From Nautilus pompilius (lineage: Eukaryota; Mollusca; Cephalopoda; Nautilida; Nautilidae), in the NCBI GenBank assembly GCA_018389105.1, contig JACATO010000985.1, forward strand, positions 124,001 to 188,000: a stretch of DNA of 64,000 nt, written 5' to 3'. This document shows, piece by piece, positions 12,246 through 24,581 of the stretch (positions are counted from its first letter, which is position 1; every line of letters begins with the position of its first letter). The translations under genes were made by a program, and so were the position numbers. The notes under the pieces are model-generated. The model was not told the origin of the DNA. It made no database searches and saw only the letters and a program-made list of their open reading frames with translations.

Positions 12246-15200
12246 TGCTCATTTTCTTTCTTTCTATTTCTCTCACTCTTTCGATCAGTCTCTTTTTTAT
12301 CCTCTTTCCCTATTTATCTTTCTATCTGTCCGTCTATCTATCTATCTTTGGTAAAAGGAGTGTCTTGTTGCCTTTAATGACTAAAGACCAGATCTATTTT
12401 GAGTTGACAAAGTATAAATGTAATAAACAGATTAATGACAATCTAACGTGTTAGGAAGTCACATTTTCTACCACATCACGAAATTAAAAAAAAAAAACAC
12501 TTCCTTTGTTTCTAAATATTTTTTTTTATTATTTTTACGCAAAGATTTTTCAAGTTGAAGAAAACCTGGTGAGAACAACTAAAGCTGAACACTGGAGGCT
12601 TTAGAAAATTTGGCTTATTTAACACGAATCTCCAAATCAACTTATTCTTTGAAAACCACCAAAACGTCCTGACTGACTGACTGACTGACGACAGGTTTCA
12701 GATGACACTGGTGCGATTCTTAAAGACGCACGTACAAAATCATCGCTAACAAGAGAAGATATCTTAAAAGTACAGAGAATTATATCTTCGCGGTACTTCT
12801 TTCTATCTCTGGTAAAATCACTTTAACTTTTAGTAAATTTAAGCCGTAGGGTAAATCTGCTTCCTGCATGGCTATAAATGTCAAAGCGGACATATCTGCT
12901 TTCGGCATCGCGATGGTTAAATCGGACCGACGAGATGGCCGGTTTGAAGCTGAACAGTTTTTATCTGTAGAAACGGGAAGCTCTGCTGACAAATACGCTG
13001 TCTCCGACATCTTTAGTCAAAAATCGCAGTAGCGGATGGGTAACTGTGGTCGGACATTACGGTAGCAGAGAAAAAAAGCGGCGGATGTTGGTCAAAATAT
13101 TCTTCGTGGCTCCAAGGAGGTGGGGAATTCCTGCAAGCTTTGGGAAACTGACGGATGCTTGTATAATATAAAGTGAATTTTCGCAACAACCAGCATAGGA
13201 CATCCAAAGAAAGATGTTCACTGGCGGCTGTAAATGCAGACTCAACGATGTAATAGTCAATAATTAATGCCTAATTATTAATGTACATGAACCTAGAAAA
13301 TATATAGTTGTAAAAAAAAAATGTTTATCGTTTTACTTTTCTCACAAAGGACTTTTTACATCAAACTATTCTCCTTCATTCCCGATGTATTATCTGATTG
13401 GTACGTTCCTAATTATGGCGCTCAGTGAAAGTCTACAAAATTCTAAATAAATAAAAATAAGTTGTTTTTTTTTTTTTAAATGTACGTCAGATTAACAACA
13501 TCCGGCTGATTCCTTTTATTTTCAGTAGAGGGAAAGGAGACGACAAAAAGAAGCAGACATTTAAAATCAGCAAGTGACAATTACGTGTTCCGACCTGATC
13601 GCTGTTGGACGGGCGCCTGTAAACAGAACGCGAATTAGGTTTTCATCCTGCCTTAAATAAAAAGTAAAACTCTGAAATTGTTTACCATCGTAACATCATT
13701 CCCACTGAATCTATGTCCGGACATAGTCATTAACTGACTAAGTAAAGTCGGAACTTCAGCAAAGTCTTCTCTAAATTCTTGAAACATAACTAAGACTTGA
13801 GAATGGTTAAAATAATGAAGGGCTTCACCTGAATTTTAAAGGTCATTCGAAGTTGTTCGGTTTCTGAATATTCTAGCTTTGTCTGTATTCATCTGAACTA
13901 CAGTTTTCGAATAGTCTCAACAGTCAGCAGTACCGCCATTCTTCGTGCCGAGAAAAAACTATGGTAACATGCAGTTTACACTATGTCTGCGAATACTAAA
14001 GCATAGCTTGACGTCGAGCACAAATGAGTGAGTGAGACAGGTAACCCTGACTGTCGACATCTGATTTTAAAAAAAGACAACACGTGCCAAGGTAGGGTCA
14101 ATATGACTAAGGAAAGACAACACGTGCTAAAACAGGATTAAATGGTTACGTTGCTGGCATATGACGATGGCCAGTAATTAAACGCTTCATTAAATTTCGG
14201 ATGTACCTTTAAGTAGTAATAAACAGCGCGGTCTTGTATAAGACACGATGGCTTCCTGCTTTCTTATAATAAATAAACTCGCTGACAAAATCTATCTTAA
14301 CCCCTTAGAGCTGAAGCAGACTTGAGATCAAGGATTTACGACCTGGCTAGTAAAGTTTTGTAATTTCCCACAAAAGTACCCTTTTTATTTTCCTCACCTA
14401 CATGGTTGACACTTTCGCTGTAACAAACCATTAAGATTTCTTTTGTTTCTCGTGTCCGAGTGTAAGTTCTTAATTCTTCGGAAAAGAATATCCTGCAACG
14501 ACGCTTAATGCAAATCACAGAGTTGCGTTTAATGCTTCTTAATATAAAACTAAATATTTCCTTATTTTTGCAGTAACATATTTAGAATAACCAAAACCTT
14601 AATAAAATTAAAATGCAAAATTTATCTGCAGCGACACTAACTTAAAAAAATTTTTTTTTCGGATTGACACTTCTTCTTTGGGGTTGCATAAGAAAATAAA
14701 CTAAGTTGTAAATATAAGCGATTTGTTTTATCTGTTTCAGCTAAAACCAGAATAAAAATATCATAAATAAATAAATAGTAATCTGCATTTCAGGGTAACT
14801 TCAAATGTAAATACCCAGAGCAGCTCGGTATCAGTTCTTTGGTGAGTAGTTTTAGATAGACTACGAGGTAATATTAAACTTGCGTGAGTCGTCACCTGGA
14901 GAAAGATATCAATCAACCCTAAAACCACAAAACAAATTGTTTATTGATCTGGGAAGCAAGACAAAATATAATAAATCAAAGTAACGATTGAGTATATTGA
15001 GAAATATCATTGTGTACTAGTTAGCCAAGATTAGAAAGAAAACTGCGAGTTCGAACAGATTCCTGGTTTGTCTGATGAAAAAGTGCGCTATCTTGGAAAC
15101 TGTTTGCAACGCTGGCGCCATCTCCTAGGCCGAGACTTTTATTTACGTACTCACACAAAAAGGAAGACACCGTTTTCTCTGTTTAAAAGTGCGCATTATT

Positions 15201-16209
15201 TACTGTTAATTAGAAACCGGACTAAAGAGTGTATAAGTGATGGGTGGAAATCTATACATTCTTGAAACCACAGTCCAATTCGATTCCCAGAAGAAAGAGA
15301 GTTTTAAAAAAAAGGAGAAAGAAGTGCTTCGCGGAAGGGTTAGGTGAAGCAAGAAGGCTGATCCACCTGACATTAATAAAGCAAGGTAATGAGGGACTGG
15401 GAAACGTTGAGAACTTGACAGAAAGATTGCTTTCCAAGGGGGGGGGGGATTAGCCTAGTTTAATAAACGACTGGAATTAGACAGGATCTGAATGGAAAGT
15501 GCAAGATACCTAAACAGCTGCGTAGAATCAGAGAAGTTCCGCTAAATTAAAAAGAGGGAGGTAGGAGAGAGAGAGAGAGAGGAGGAGAGAGCAGAGAGAA
15601 AATATGGCGACTGGTTCTCAGATACGCGGCCTGCTTTGGGTAAAGAGCGAAGGAGAGATGGGTAAACTTCCACAGATGCGGCGACCCATCGGTGGAGCCG
15701 TTATTACCGCTGACCGGCTGTGTTTTCGGTACTGCATCCTGCCAAAGATTAGTCATCGCTCTGACTCGCGGTTTAATCATATGTTGTCTTTTTTTTTTTT
15801 TTTTTAAGCGACCGGGCGAGAGAGGAGAGGAGTAATGTCTGCCGAAGCGGTACCCGCCCCGAGGAGAGCACATTAACAGGTCCTGCCGGTCGTTGTCCGC
15901 GACCCCCCTTTTTTTTTAAAACGTCGCACCTTCGGGCTGTGATAAGAGAATTCCTTTCCCTCTTTATCGACGTTTCCTCAAAGGTTTTACTTTCGGCACT
16001 CACGGGCCAAGCGTTAACGCTAATTTCCTTTAACGTCATCGCAAGAAAACAAACAAACAACAACAACAACATTCTTTTAAAATTAAGTTGTTGTCCCTTA
16101 ATTTAGAAAATACAGCGCGTGTGGCGTCATCTAGTTTTTATGCTACACATTTTTCCGGAGTCGATTTATAAAATCGCCTGACTTTGATAATCCACCGACA
16201 ACAGCCAAT

Positions 16210-16258
16210 ACACACACACACACACACACACACACACCACACACCACACACACACACA
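16210..16258. repeat. (CA)n microsatellite
   Basis: About 49 bp of CA units with two CACCACA interruptions. Confidence 0.95.
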
Positions 16259-17300
16259 AGTGTACATCATATACTGTCTGCGTCGAGTGTTGTTTTTTTA
16301 AATGAATAATATAATTATAGTTACCAATGCTAGGGGGGGGGTCGTATTATAAGTCTACAAAGTCTTCGCACGGCTGGATGTTACAGTAACGGAGTTTTGA
16401 AATAATTAAGTAAACTGTCGGCCGATGATGGTTAATAGTGGTAGAGTACAATCGGTTTGGAATTTCTTGTTTCCGGGTTAGGATAACGTCCTGCCCTCTT
16501 GCGATGAACGACTAAGTTATAAAGATAACAAACAAAAAGTAGAGAGGGGGGGATTAAAAAAAAAAAGAAAAAAGGAATAAAAGCAAAAAAAAAAAAAATT
16601 TTTTTTTTAAAAGCGGCATAACAGAAAAGAAAAACTTAGATTTGTATATTCAAAACAGTTAAAAGAAAGGGGGGAAAAAAACAACAATTTAAAGCAAAAT
16701 CAGCGAAACTCGAGAGCTGTCTAAAGTATTTCGTTACCGACAGCGTGATAAGCCAAGCGCACAATGGAAATTATTCCTTGTGGACATTATTTTAATGTTA
16801 GCAATCATTTAAACAGTTGGCAATCTATTACCTTATTAACTCTGATCATATAAGCCCGGCTCGAAAACAAGAACGGAAGGTATTTGTGTGACCGGGACCT
16901 GACTTGATAAAAGTAATTGTCTCCCTTTTAGAGCGTTTGTTCGCTCAACTACATACACCTGAGATATTCTGCGGGTGCTGTTGTTGCCTCAGTTTGTTTT
17001 CCTTCTTGGCAAAAGCAACTCGGAAATCCATTAAAACGACCCACATTACCGAGTACTTCAAGGGAGGCGACACGAAGCACTGCCATCAATATTATTCTTG
17101 TCGAATTTCCTTAGAGTCCGTAAAGAAAGACCCTAACCGCCCTGTGAAGTTTCCGTTTTAGTGTCGCCACCATCGCAGCTATTGCCTGAAGTAAAGTCTC
17201 GCGATACTGTTACTTGGCAAGCAGACATCACGAGTGCGTGCCCTGCCTTACAAACTGCAGCTTCTACTTGCTTTTTTGTTCCTTGTCTTCGTGGAACCTG

Positions 17301-17322
17301 ATATATATATATATATATATAT
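17301..17322. repeat. (AT)n microsatellite
   Basis: Eleven AT units followed by a T/A-rich tract. Confidence 0.9.
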
Positions 17323-20300
17323 TTTTTAAAAAAAATTTATTTCGTTTAGGATTTAAAAATCGAGGCTGCTCTAAATGCAAGAAAGATAACAAAAACAGAA
17401 CACACACACACACACCCAGAGTGGAAAATCACATCTATAATTGGGTTTCTTTTATCCGGTTGCCAAAGAGAACAAGAGGAAACCTTAATACATGCTGTCC
17501 ACGTAACAGCCTTTAGTCACATCCGTTACCAATGGTTTTCGTCGAGCGCCTGTCCGCTGTAGTATATCAAAGGTCAGGAAGGTGTTGCAACTTAATGAAG
17601 ATGATGTCACAGCAGATGAAAGAGTTTTTATTGGCGGTCACTCCGAATTTTGTGGACGAAAGTTCATTCTGTGCTTGTCGTGGTAACGGAAATACGTACG
17701 AAACGTCGGTGTTCAGTAACTACGGCATCCTCTCTAAATAAAAGAATTATTCGATGCCCAAAACCTACAGACCAGACAGAAGAATCCGTGCGGTTTGGCG
17801 TGTGGACTGACCCCCGCCGGTTGCCAGTCCCCTCCATCTTAAGTGCAAAAATATGTAGGTTACCGTGTAAATTTCTAGAGATGTTTAAAAAATATGGAAG
17901 GAGTCTGCGTATGTAAACTTGAAACAGATTTTTTAATACTCGCTTGTAAAACCTCCTGACTGGATAATCGGCGGAGTTTTGCCCCAAATTGACTTAACAT
18001 TGATCAAAGTGAATAATTTTCCAATTGTGTTGTTCAATTTCAAAGTGAAAAGAAAGTTAATAACTTCCTGTGTTAAGTTAATTTTCTTAAATCTGTATTA
18101 TAACGCTTCGAGAATACACAGAGAATGCGCTATCATTACTCATATATTACTTGCAGATTTGCAAAATTTCCTTTTCGTTTCTTACATCAACCCCTTTGAT
18201 GTTTTCCGATTCTTTGTTGTATTTAAAAAAAAAAAAGTGAGATTTATTAAGTCGAAGATATAAAGGTCTGTTTTTGCGACATCCGGTTTTGTCGTATTTT
18301 GTCTTTTTTCGCAAATAAGAATAACAATACAACATCAATACCATAAAAACAAGAATAATGGCAACAAAGCAACGATATGAATAGCAAAAACAAAAAAAAA
18401 CAAAAAAAAAAGGAGAATGGCACTAACAACAAAAGCAGCAAGAATAGCGAAGACAAAGAGAGTAGCGGAAACTACCGACATTAGCTGCAGTGACTGAACG
18501 ATGACGACAATAACGGCAGCCACGGATTTTTTTAAAAAAAGAGAGAGAGAGAGAGAAAGAAAACCGCGTGAAAAGAGGAGAATCTACCATAATTCTAGCG
18601 AAAGGAATTTTACGAATTTCTAGGATGTTCTAAAGCAGAATTTCTGTCCATGAACCGTTAAAATGTCTTCCGCGCTTACCCATAGAAGAATGTCATATCG
18701 ACTTTGACAGCTTTAAATTCATGGTTGAGTTACCCGCCGCAACCAATCTGCGAGAATATTTCAGACATCTTTCTCGGACGAATGTGTCCCTCCCCCTCCC
18801 TTTCTGGTGACCGAGGGTCTCTGATTTTCCGGTCTCCGAAAACAATGAAACGGAAAGGAATTTTTTTTTTCATTTCAGACAAAAGGTTTGGTGTAGATTG
18901 ATTTCGCGGAAAACGGTTTCCGCCCCGCGACCATGCTTCCTGACTATGCCCAAACCGGAAGTGAAGGGTTTGAAGAATGGTGTTGTGTTGTCATAGCCGC
19001 CTGTACAACTGGCAGCAATTGAGAGAGCAGAGCCGGTAGTCTCGTGGAAACCAGGTTCACAATTCCTTTTTCAAACCGACCCTGTTGAGAAGCGAAATCT
19101 TCATTTTGCCTTTCATTGTCTGAATAGATAGTTTTGCTTAGAAACATTCTGTTCCGACGGTAAACGAATGGCGCGAATTAGTTATCCTCGAAAGTTGTCA
19201 TCGATCTTTACCGGAACCTTGGATAAATGGCAAAGTATATTTCGTCATCTAAAAGAATCTTTGCCCAACAACTCGATTCGCATTTTCCCCAGTAATATCA
19301 GGCTTGAACAAAGGCTGTCGATTTAAAATAATTTTATTCCACTACTACAATATATTTTAAAAGATTAATTTTTTTCTAAAGTGTGCATTTTTATTTTGAG
19401 AAATTAATCAATAAACTTTTAAAAAAATTTTAAATAACCAGACGATATTCAACACTAAACCAGTTAGGGCATCAATACAAACAATTACAAATTTATAAAA
19501 TATTAAAAGTTATACTTTCATTTTAATTGGTATTCTTTAAAGGCCAGTCTAAAACACGCATGTTATTTTGCCATATTTTTTTTCACTTTTTTCAAGGATA
19601 TGTCTGTCTGTATGCCATTCTTTTATTGCGCTCTACTACATCCCGTTATTAAAAGATGAACAGGAAACCTTTATGGACAATTTTAGTCGGTGACTCAAAG
19701 TTCTCGGGTAAAAACCTAGTATATTGAGGTAGCTAAAAATTCATTCATTTCAGGCCCAAAGACACGGATAATGATTAAAATTCAGACACCAGACACTGAT
19801 CAAATTAACACTGCTTAAAGTTACCCTAGGCTGATCCGATTGGCATTCGTCAAAATTCTATACTGAAGGCGGATCAACTAACATTTATGAAACTGCTACT
19901 CAAAGCCACATTGAGAGATGCTCAAGCTGACAGGTTTCAGGATTTTATCCAAAGGTACATATGTCCTTGTCTTAGCAAAATAAAAAATGCACTGTATCAC
20001 TGCCCTCTGTAACAAATTCTGACAAAGCTCGAGCGACACGGGGGTATCATTTTTAGAGTCAGGTATTATTCAATCAACCCATCAGCGTCGAAACCCCGTC
20101 GGAAAGCCCAGCCAGAGTTCCCTAGCACGGGCTCCCATTTCTCCCTTTTCGTTAACGGAACCCAGACGTCCAGACATTTTCTCGTACGCTGTCCTGCCGC
20201 CGCTGCTCTATAATCTGTAGCAGACAGACGAGAATACTTTACTGGATTCTAATATTCAGCTAAAATCGTTTAACATAGCTGAACCAGCTGATGGTCTTCA

Positions 20301-20782
20301 GAAACCTTGTAGAATAAACAACAGAAGTTCATAACGGCGTAAAGTGCAAACATCTTACGGCCTCCTTTAGTGGCAAAAACCAATGTTTACCTTCCAGTTA
20401 ACTTCTCAGTCATCTTTACATTTATAATGGATAATATACGTAGTTTCCTATTCTTACCCCGAATGAAATCAAGCAATGTTTTTGAAAACCTATTTTTACA
20501 TAAAATACAAATTAAATTTAAAATATATATTTTTTCATTCTCTCTACTTGCGAGCAGATCTAGCGGCACAGCAGGATACTGCTGGGCTCGTTTATTATTT
20601 GGTCGTCACAGGGGATTTTGACGAAAGTGAAAGGGGATTTTTTCAGCTTTAGTTCTAAGTCGTAAGTACAAAAAAAAAAAAAATAGTTACTAGAAGAAAA
20701 CTAATACAGTTTAAATGCGAAATGGCAGCAGTGCCAATGTTAACGTTGTAGGCTTGTTGGTTTCTAGCCTCTTTCCACGCAA

Positions 20783-20840
20783 CTCTCTCTCTCTCTCTCT
20801 ATACTGACGTCATCTCTGTCTGTTCTCTGTACTGACGTCA
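20783..20840. promoter_or_regulatory. CT tract with two CRE palindromes (copies 2 and 3)
   Basis: Two TGACGTCA palindromes (20805-20812 and 20833-20840) each follow a CT-rich run ending in TAC. They are spaced 28 bp centre to centre. This is a local duplication of the unit seen at 12.2 and 25.95 kb. Confidence 0.55.
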
Positions 20841-21369
20841 TCTGTCCTCCATACACTTAGTGTGGATTTCTTATCACTTCATCTCGGCGTCCCCGAGGCA
20901 ATCCAATGGCACCCTGGTTTTCATTATTGTGGTGGAAGCAAAAAGGCATTGGTTCTTTGATGTGCGTCTCCTGGTTTGAATTCCAGTTAAAAAAACAACG
21001 CAAACATCAGCTGAGTGGCACCTGTACACACAGCCAAGGTAAACAGGCCGTCGTTGATTCTACGTCAGTTGCCCCGGTCTCTTCACTCGCCCCGTTCACG
21101 CTGCGCACAAAAACACAACTTAATTCGATCAGAAAACGCGCTATCCACACGCGGTCGCAGCGGAGGTTGGGGAGGAGGAGAGCGAATGTAGTTCACAAGA
21201 TTAATATGCAGCGGTTGGACTCGCACCCCGCCGAGAGAGAGAGAGCCGCGACGCCGAGGTCAACAACGTTCGGGTTGGAGAGGTCGTTTATAACCCTGAC
21301 GGGCTGCTAGCGCACCAACGGGACGGCGTTCGATGCGGAATTGTTTCTTTCGCCAAGAGAGGCTTGTTT

Positions 21370-21395
21370 TGTGTGTGTGTGTGTGTGTGTGTGTG
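21370..21395. repeat. (GT)n microsatellite
   Basis: Thirteen GT units; a second shorter GT run lies at 21452-21468. Confidence 0.95.
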
Positions 21396-22502
21396 GAGAA
21401 CAGGTTGTATTTCAGCGAGCCAGACAGATCCAAGGTTAAATGGCCCTTTTCGTGTGTGTGTGTGTGTGGGGGGGGGCTAGTGTAAAAAACCAGAACAATG
21501 ATGCTTCGAATGAAACCGAAACGTCCAGTCAGCCGCAGCCTCTCTTTCACTTCCTTAATGCGACGGCAGTTTCCTTAACTGTTAATATTGTTTGGTTGTT
21601 GTTTTTTTTTTAAAGAAAGAATCGATACATTGTTTGCTGTTGGTAATAAAGTCGAACATATCTACGCTCCGAGCCAAGATTTTGATCTTATAACGTATAC
21701 CCCCCTAGATTTATCGATATGACTGAAAGATAGATCTTTCCCATATTAGAACATCACTCCACATCAGCCATTTCTTGGTGAACAGTCAGACGAAGAGCCA
21801 CGGCGCGCACAAAAAACAATAATGCTGAAACTTCAGTCTTTCGCACGAGATTCTCCGACCCTATAAGTCCCCCGGCCCGCGACCAACTGCTGGTTTCGAA
21901 AGTGAAACCAGAGTAACAGAGAAAACAAGAGCCGGCACCCGGCTTAGAACCGAACCCGCGGATGCCCCCGAGCTACGACAACCTCGCGCTTATCAAACAG
22001 AAGCCGTAACCGCAACACAATGATCGGACTGCACCGCACATGCTGCAGACATCACACCGGCTTTCTTTATTAAACACAAAGGTTCTGATAACTAGCGAGG
22101 TTTAAGTAACCCCCCCCCCCACCCGGCCCGAAGCCCTAAACGTTTTCCAGATGTGAGTAAAGTGCTGAATATCTACTTGGTTACCGCGAGCAGGTCTGGA
22201 GCGGCGATATAATACTTCGCCCTTTACGGTGGGCATTCCTTCCTAACCGCAAAGATTCCTTTAAAACTAAACGAAATATCAAAATGACAATAGGAAGGAA
22301 GCCGCTAATTAACAATGCATCTAATTAAATAAAATTTTTTTCCTGCCAACCGCTTCCTGGAGGTAGCACAAGCAAATAAGCACCTCTGTTCGTACTACAG
22401 CATTGTATTTAGGGACACTTGTGATCAAGATACCATTAACATAAAACCAGGGAAAAGTTTCAGAGAACAACACTGAAATGTGTTTATCCTTCAAATGTAT
22501 TA

Positions 22503-22505
22503 TTA
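22503..22505. repeat. Candidate 3-bp target duplication (TTA), left
   Basis: TTA directly abuts the left CACTG terminus and TTA also follows the right CAGTG terminus (24870-24872). Both flanks contain ATT runs, so a 3-bp match could be chance. Confidence 0.4.
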
Positions 22506-22757
22506 CACTGGTCAACAAGTATTTTTCATCAAGCATATGTCAAGGTGTACTTAGTGTAGTTTTAATGCTGATTTCAAATATACAATTAGTTTTTTGACAT
22601 CACGTACAGTTTTCAAGATGAGAAAGTTTTTTGGTCTTAGCTCATGCGTTATATAGAAATTCCAATTAATGACGTGTATGCATGTATTTCATTTACATCA
22701 TGGAAACATACCTTTAAAATAAACTACATTATTCATTGCTGCATAGTTCAGATGCAA

Positions 22758-22873
22758 TATTTCATCATCTTAAATTAACCAATCAAGTTTTGTCTGGTGA
22801 AATAGGTATTTCAACATCTCAAATTGTCCAGTCATAATTGGTCTGATGAAATATTTCATCATCTCAAATTCAA
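22758..22873 (+). repeat. Tandem 45-49 bp repeats upstream of the element's gene
   Basis: About two and a half units begin with TATTTCATCATCT-type sequence at 22758, 22807 and 22852. The first two end in GTCTG-GTGAAAT or GTCTGATGAAAT. They sit between the left terminus and the start codon, where transposase-binding or promoter repeats often lie; that role is inference. Confidence 0.7.
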
Positions 22874-22925
22874 TATAAGTATAACCGTTTGTATCTATTT
22901 CCTTACTTGTTTTACAGTGTTAACA

Positions 22926-24581
22926 ATGTCAAGACAGTGTAGAAATCCTCCTGATGTGTTTTGTTATGTCTGTGGACAATTTATTGTGAAAGCTCAAAAA
23001 CGTACAATAACACCAGAGATCAAGAAGATTTATAAGCTATACTTTGACTGTCCTCTTGGAGATCAGGACAAGTTATGGGCACCACATTTTATCTGCTCAG
23101 CTTGTTCAAATGGCTTACGTGACTGGTTCAATAAGAGGAAGAAGTCCATGCCTTTTGCCATTCCAATGGTATGGAGGGAGCCGAAAGATCATTTTAATGA
23201 CTGTTGTTTTTGCAAAGTAAATGTCACAGGATTTTATATGAAGAATAAACACAAAATTGTGCATCTCAATTTGGATTCTGCAATGAGACCTGTGCCTCAC
23301 AATGGAAGTCTGCCAATTCCAGTTCCACCAGATGATGGTATTGAAACATCAGATGATGCTGCTGACTGTCACGATAGTGCTGCTGAGGAAGATTACGTGG
23401 CTGATGACGATAGCTTTGAACCTCAGAAATTTTCCCAAGCTGAACTGAATGACCTTGTCACATCTATCCCTCTCAAAAGATAAAGCAGAACTGTTGGCAT
23501 AAAAGACTGAAGGAGACGTATCTGCTAGAGCACGGTTTTCGTATAACTTATTTTCGATAGAGAAATGTGGTTCTACAAACGTGTTTTTCTGTTGAAGGCC
23601 TGCTTTGCTTTTGCAGTAACATCGATGGACTTTTCGAATGTTTATCACAAAATCATGATCCTGCAGAGTGGCGTTTGTTTATTGACTATTCAAAACGAAG
23701 TTAAAAGCTGTACTTCTCCATAATGGTAATTTGAAGCCCTCCATTCTTATTGCACACTCCGTTCATCTTCATGAATCATATGAGAATATGGAACTTTTAC
23801 TTCTTGCCATTGCCTATGAAAGATACTCATGGAAAATATGTGGAAATTTAAAAGTCATTGGAATGTTAATGGGAATGCAGTCAGGTTTCACAAAATACTG
23901 TTGTTTCTTGTGTCTATGGGATAGTCGGGCAACTGACAAACATTATTCGGAATCAAACTGGCAGACAAGAACATCATACCAGCCAGGACTGTCTAGCGTC
24001 AAGAATACACCTTTTGTAGATCCATGTAATGTCCTATTGCCTCCTTTGCACAAAAAGCTTGGACTGATGAAACAGTTTATAAAGACACTAGGGAAGAGAA
24101 ATGCCAGAGGGTTTGAGTATATTGTAGAAAAGTTTCCCAAAATCACACAGGCGAAGTTGAAAGAGGGTATCTTTGTCGGACCCCAAATTAGAGAAGTACT
24201 CAAAGATGTCAACTTCAAGAGGATGAACTGGAACTGCCTGCCTGGAATGCTTTCAATTGGATCTGTGAGAATTTCTTGGACAACAAGAAGGCAATGGACT
24301 ACAAGGATGGCATCAAGAATCTTCTGAAATGTTACTCAGCAATGGGTTGTCGCATGTCACTGAAAGTTCACTTCTTGGACTCCCATCTGGATTTCTTCGC
24401 AGATAACCTTGGAGCAGTGTCTGATGAACATGGTGAAAGATTTCACCAGGACATTAGTGCTATGGAGAAACGGTACCAAGGCTTCTGGAATGACAGTATG
24501 CTGGCTGACTACTGCTGGACACTTTACCGTGATCAGACAGATCAGGAACACCCGCAGAAATCCAAATCACAATGTTTCTAA
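22926..24581 (+). pseudogene. Frameshifted gene of an uncharacterised zinc-ribbon-like, transposon-borne protein family
   Basis: The start is ATG at 22926 (MSRQCRNPPDVFCYVCGQF). The first frame (186 codons, stop 23481-23483) has three Cys pairs, CYVC, CSAC and CCFC, with a following KHKIVH, so metal binding is likely. It ends in an acidic linker. The protein continues in other frames: near 23600-23730 (HDPAEWRLFIDYSK), then 23731-24220 (frame with YCCFLCLWDSR and EGIFVGPQIREVLKD), and from about 24235 in a third frame with CRMSLKVHFLDSHLDFF, VSDEHGERFHQDI and MEKRYQGFWNDSMLADYCW. I recall this last block as strongly conserved in uncharacterised multicopy proteins of many invertebrates. Function is unknown. 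At least three frame breaks show this copy is dead. Confidence 0.8.

Larger units (their letters stand above)
11191..22505. other. No recognisable gene; repeats and AT-rich tracts
   Basis: No open frame matched a family I know. Visible content: CT-rich tracts with embedded TGACGTCA (12201-12245, 20783-20840), a CTGA tetranucleotide run near 12668-12688, two copies of agacaacacgtgc near 14085 and 14117, and (GA)n near 15567. There is also (CA)n at 16210-16258, poly-A/poly-T near 16586-16611, (TA)n at 17301-17322 and (GT)n at 21370-21395. A tRNA-like B-box motif (CGGGTTCGGTTC, minus strand) lies near 21950. At 15604-15639 a Kozak-like ATGGCG start runs twelve codons into TTTGG^GTAAAG, a possible but unsupported first exon. 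Confidence 0.5.

Noticed and set aside
20906..21310. 134-codon plus-strand frame
   Set aside because: No recognisable domain, low complexity at the end, and no splice or promoter support.
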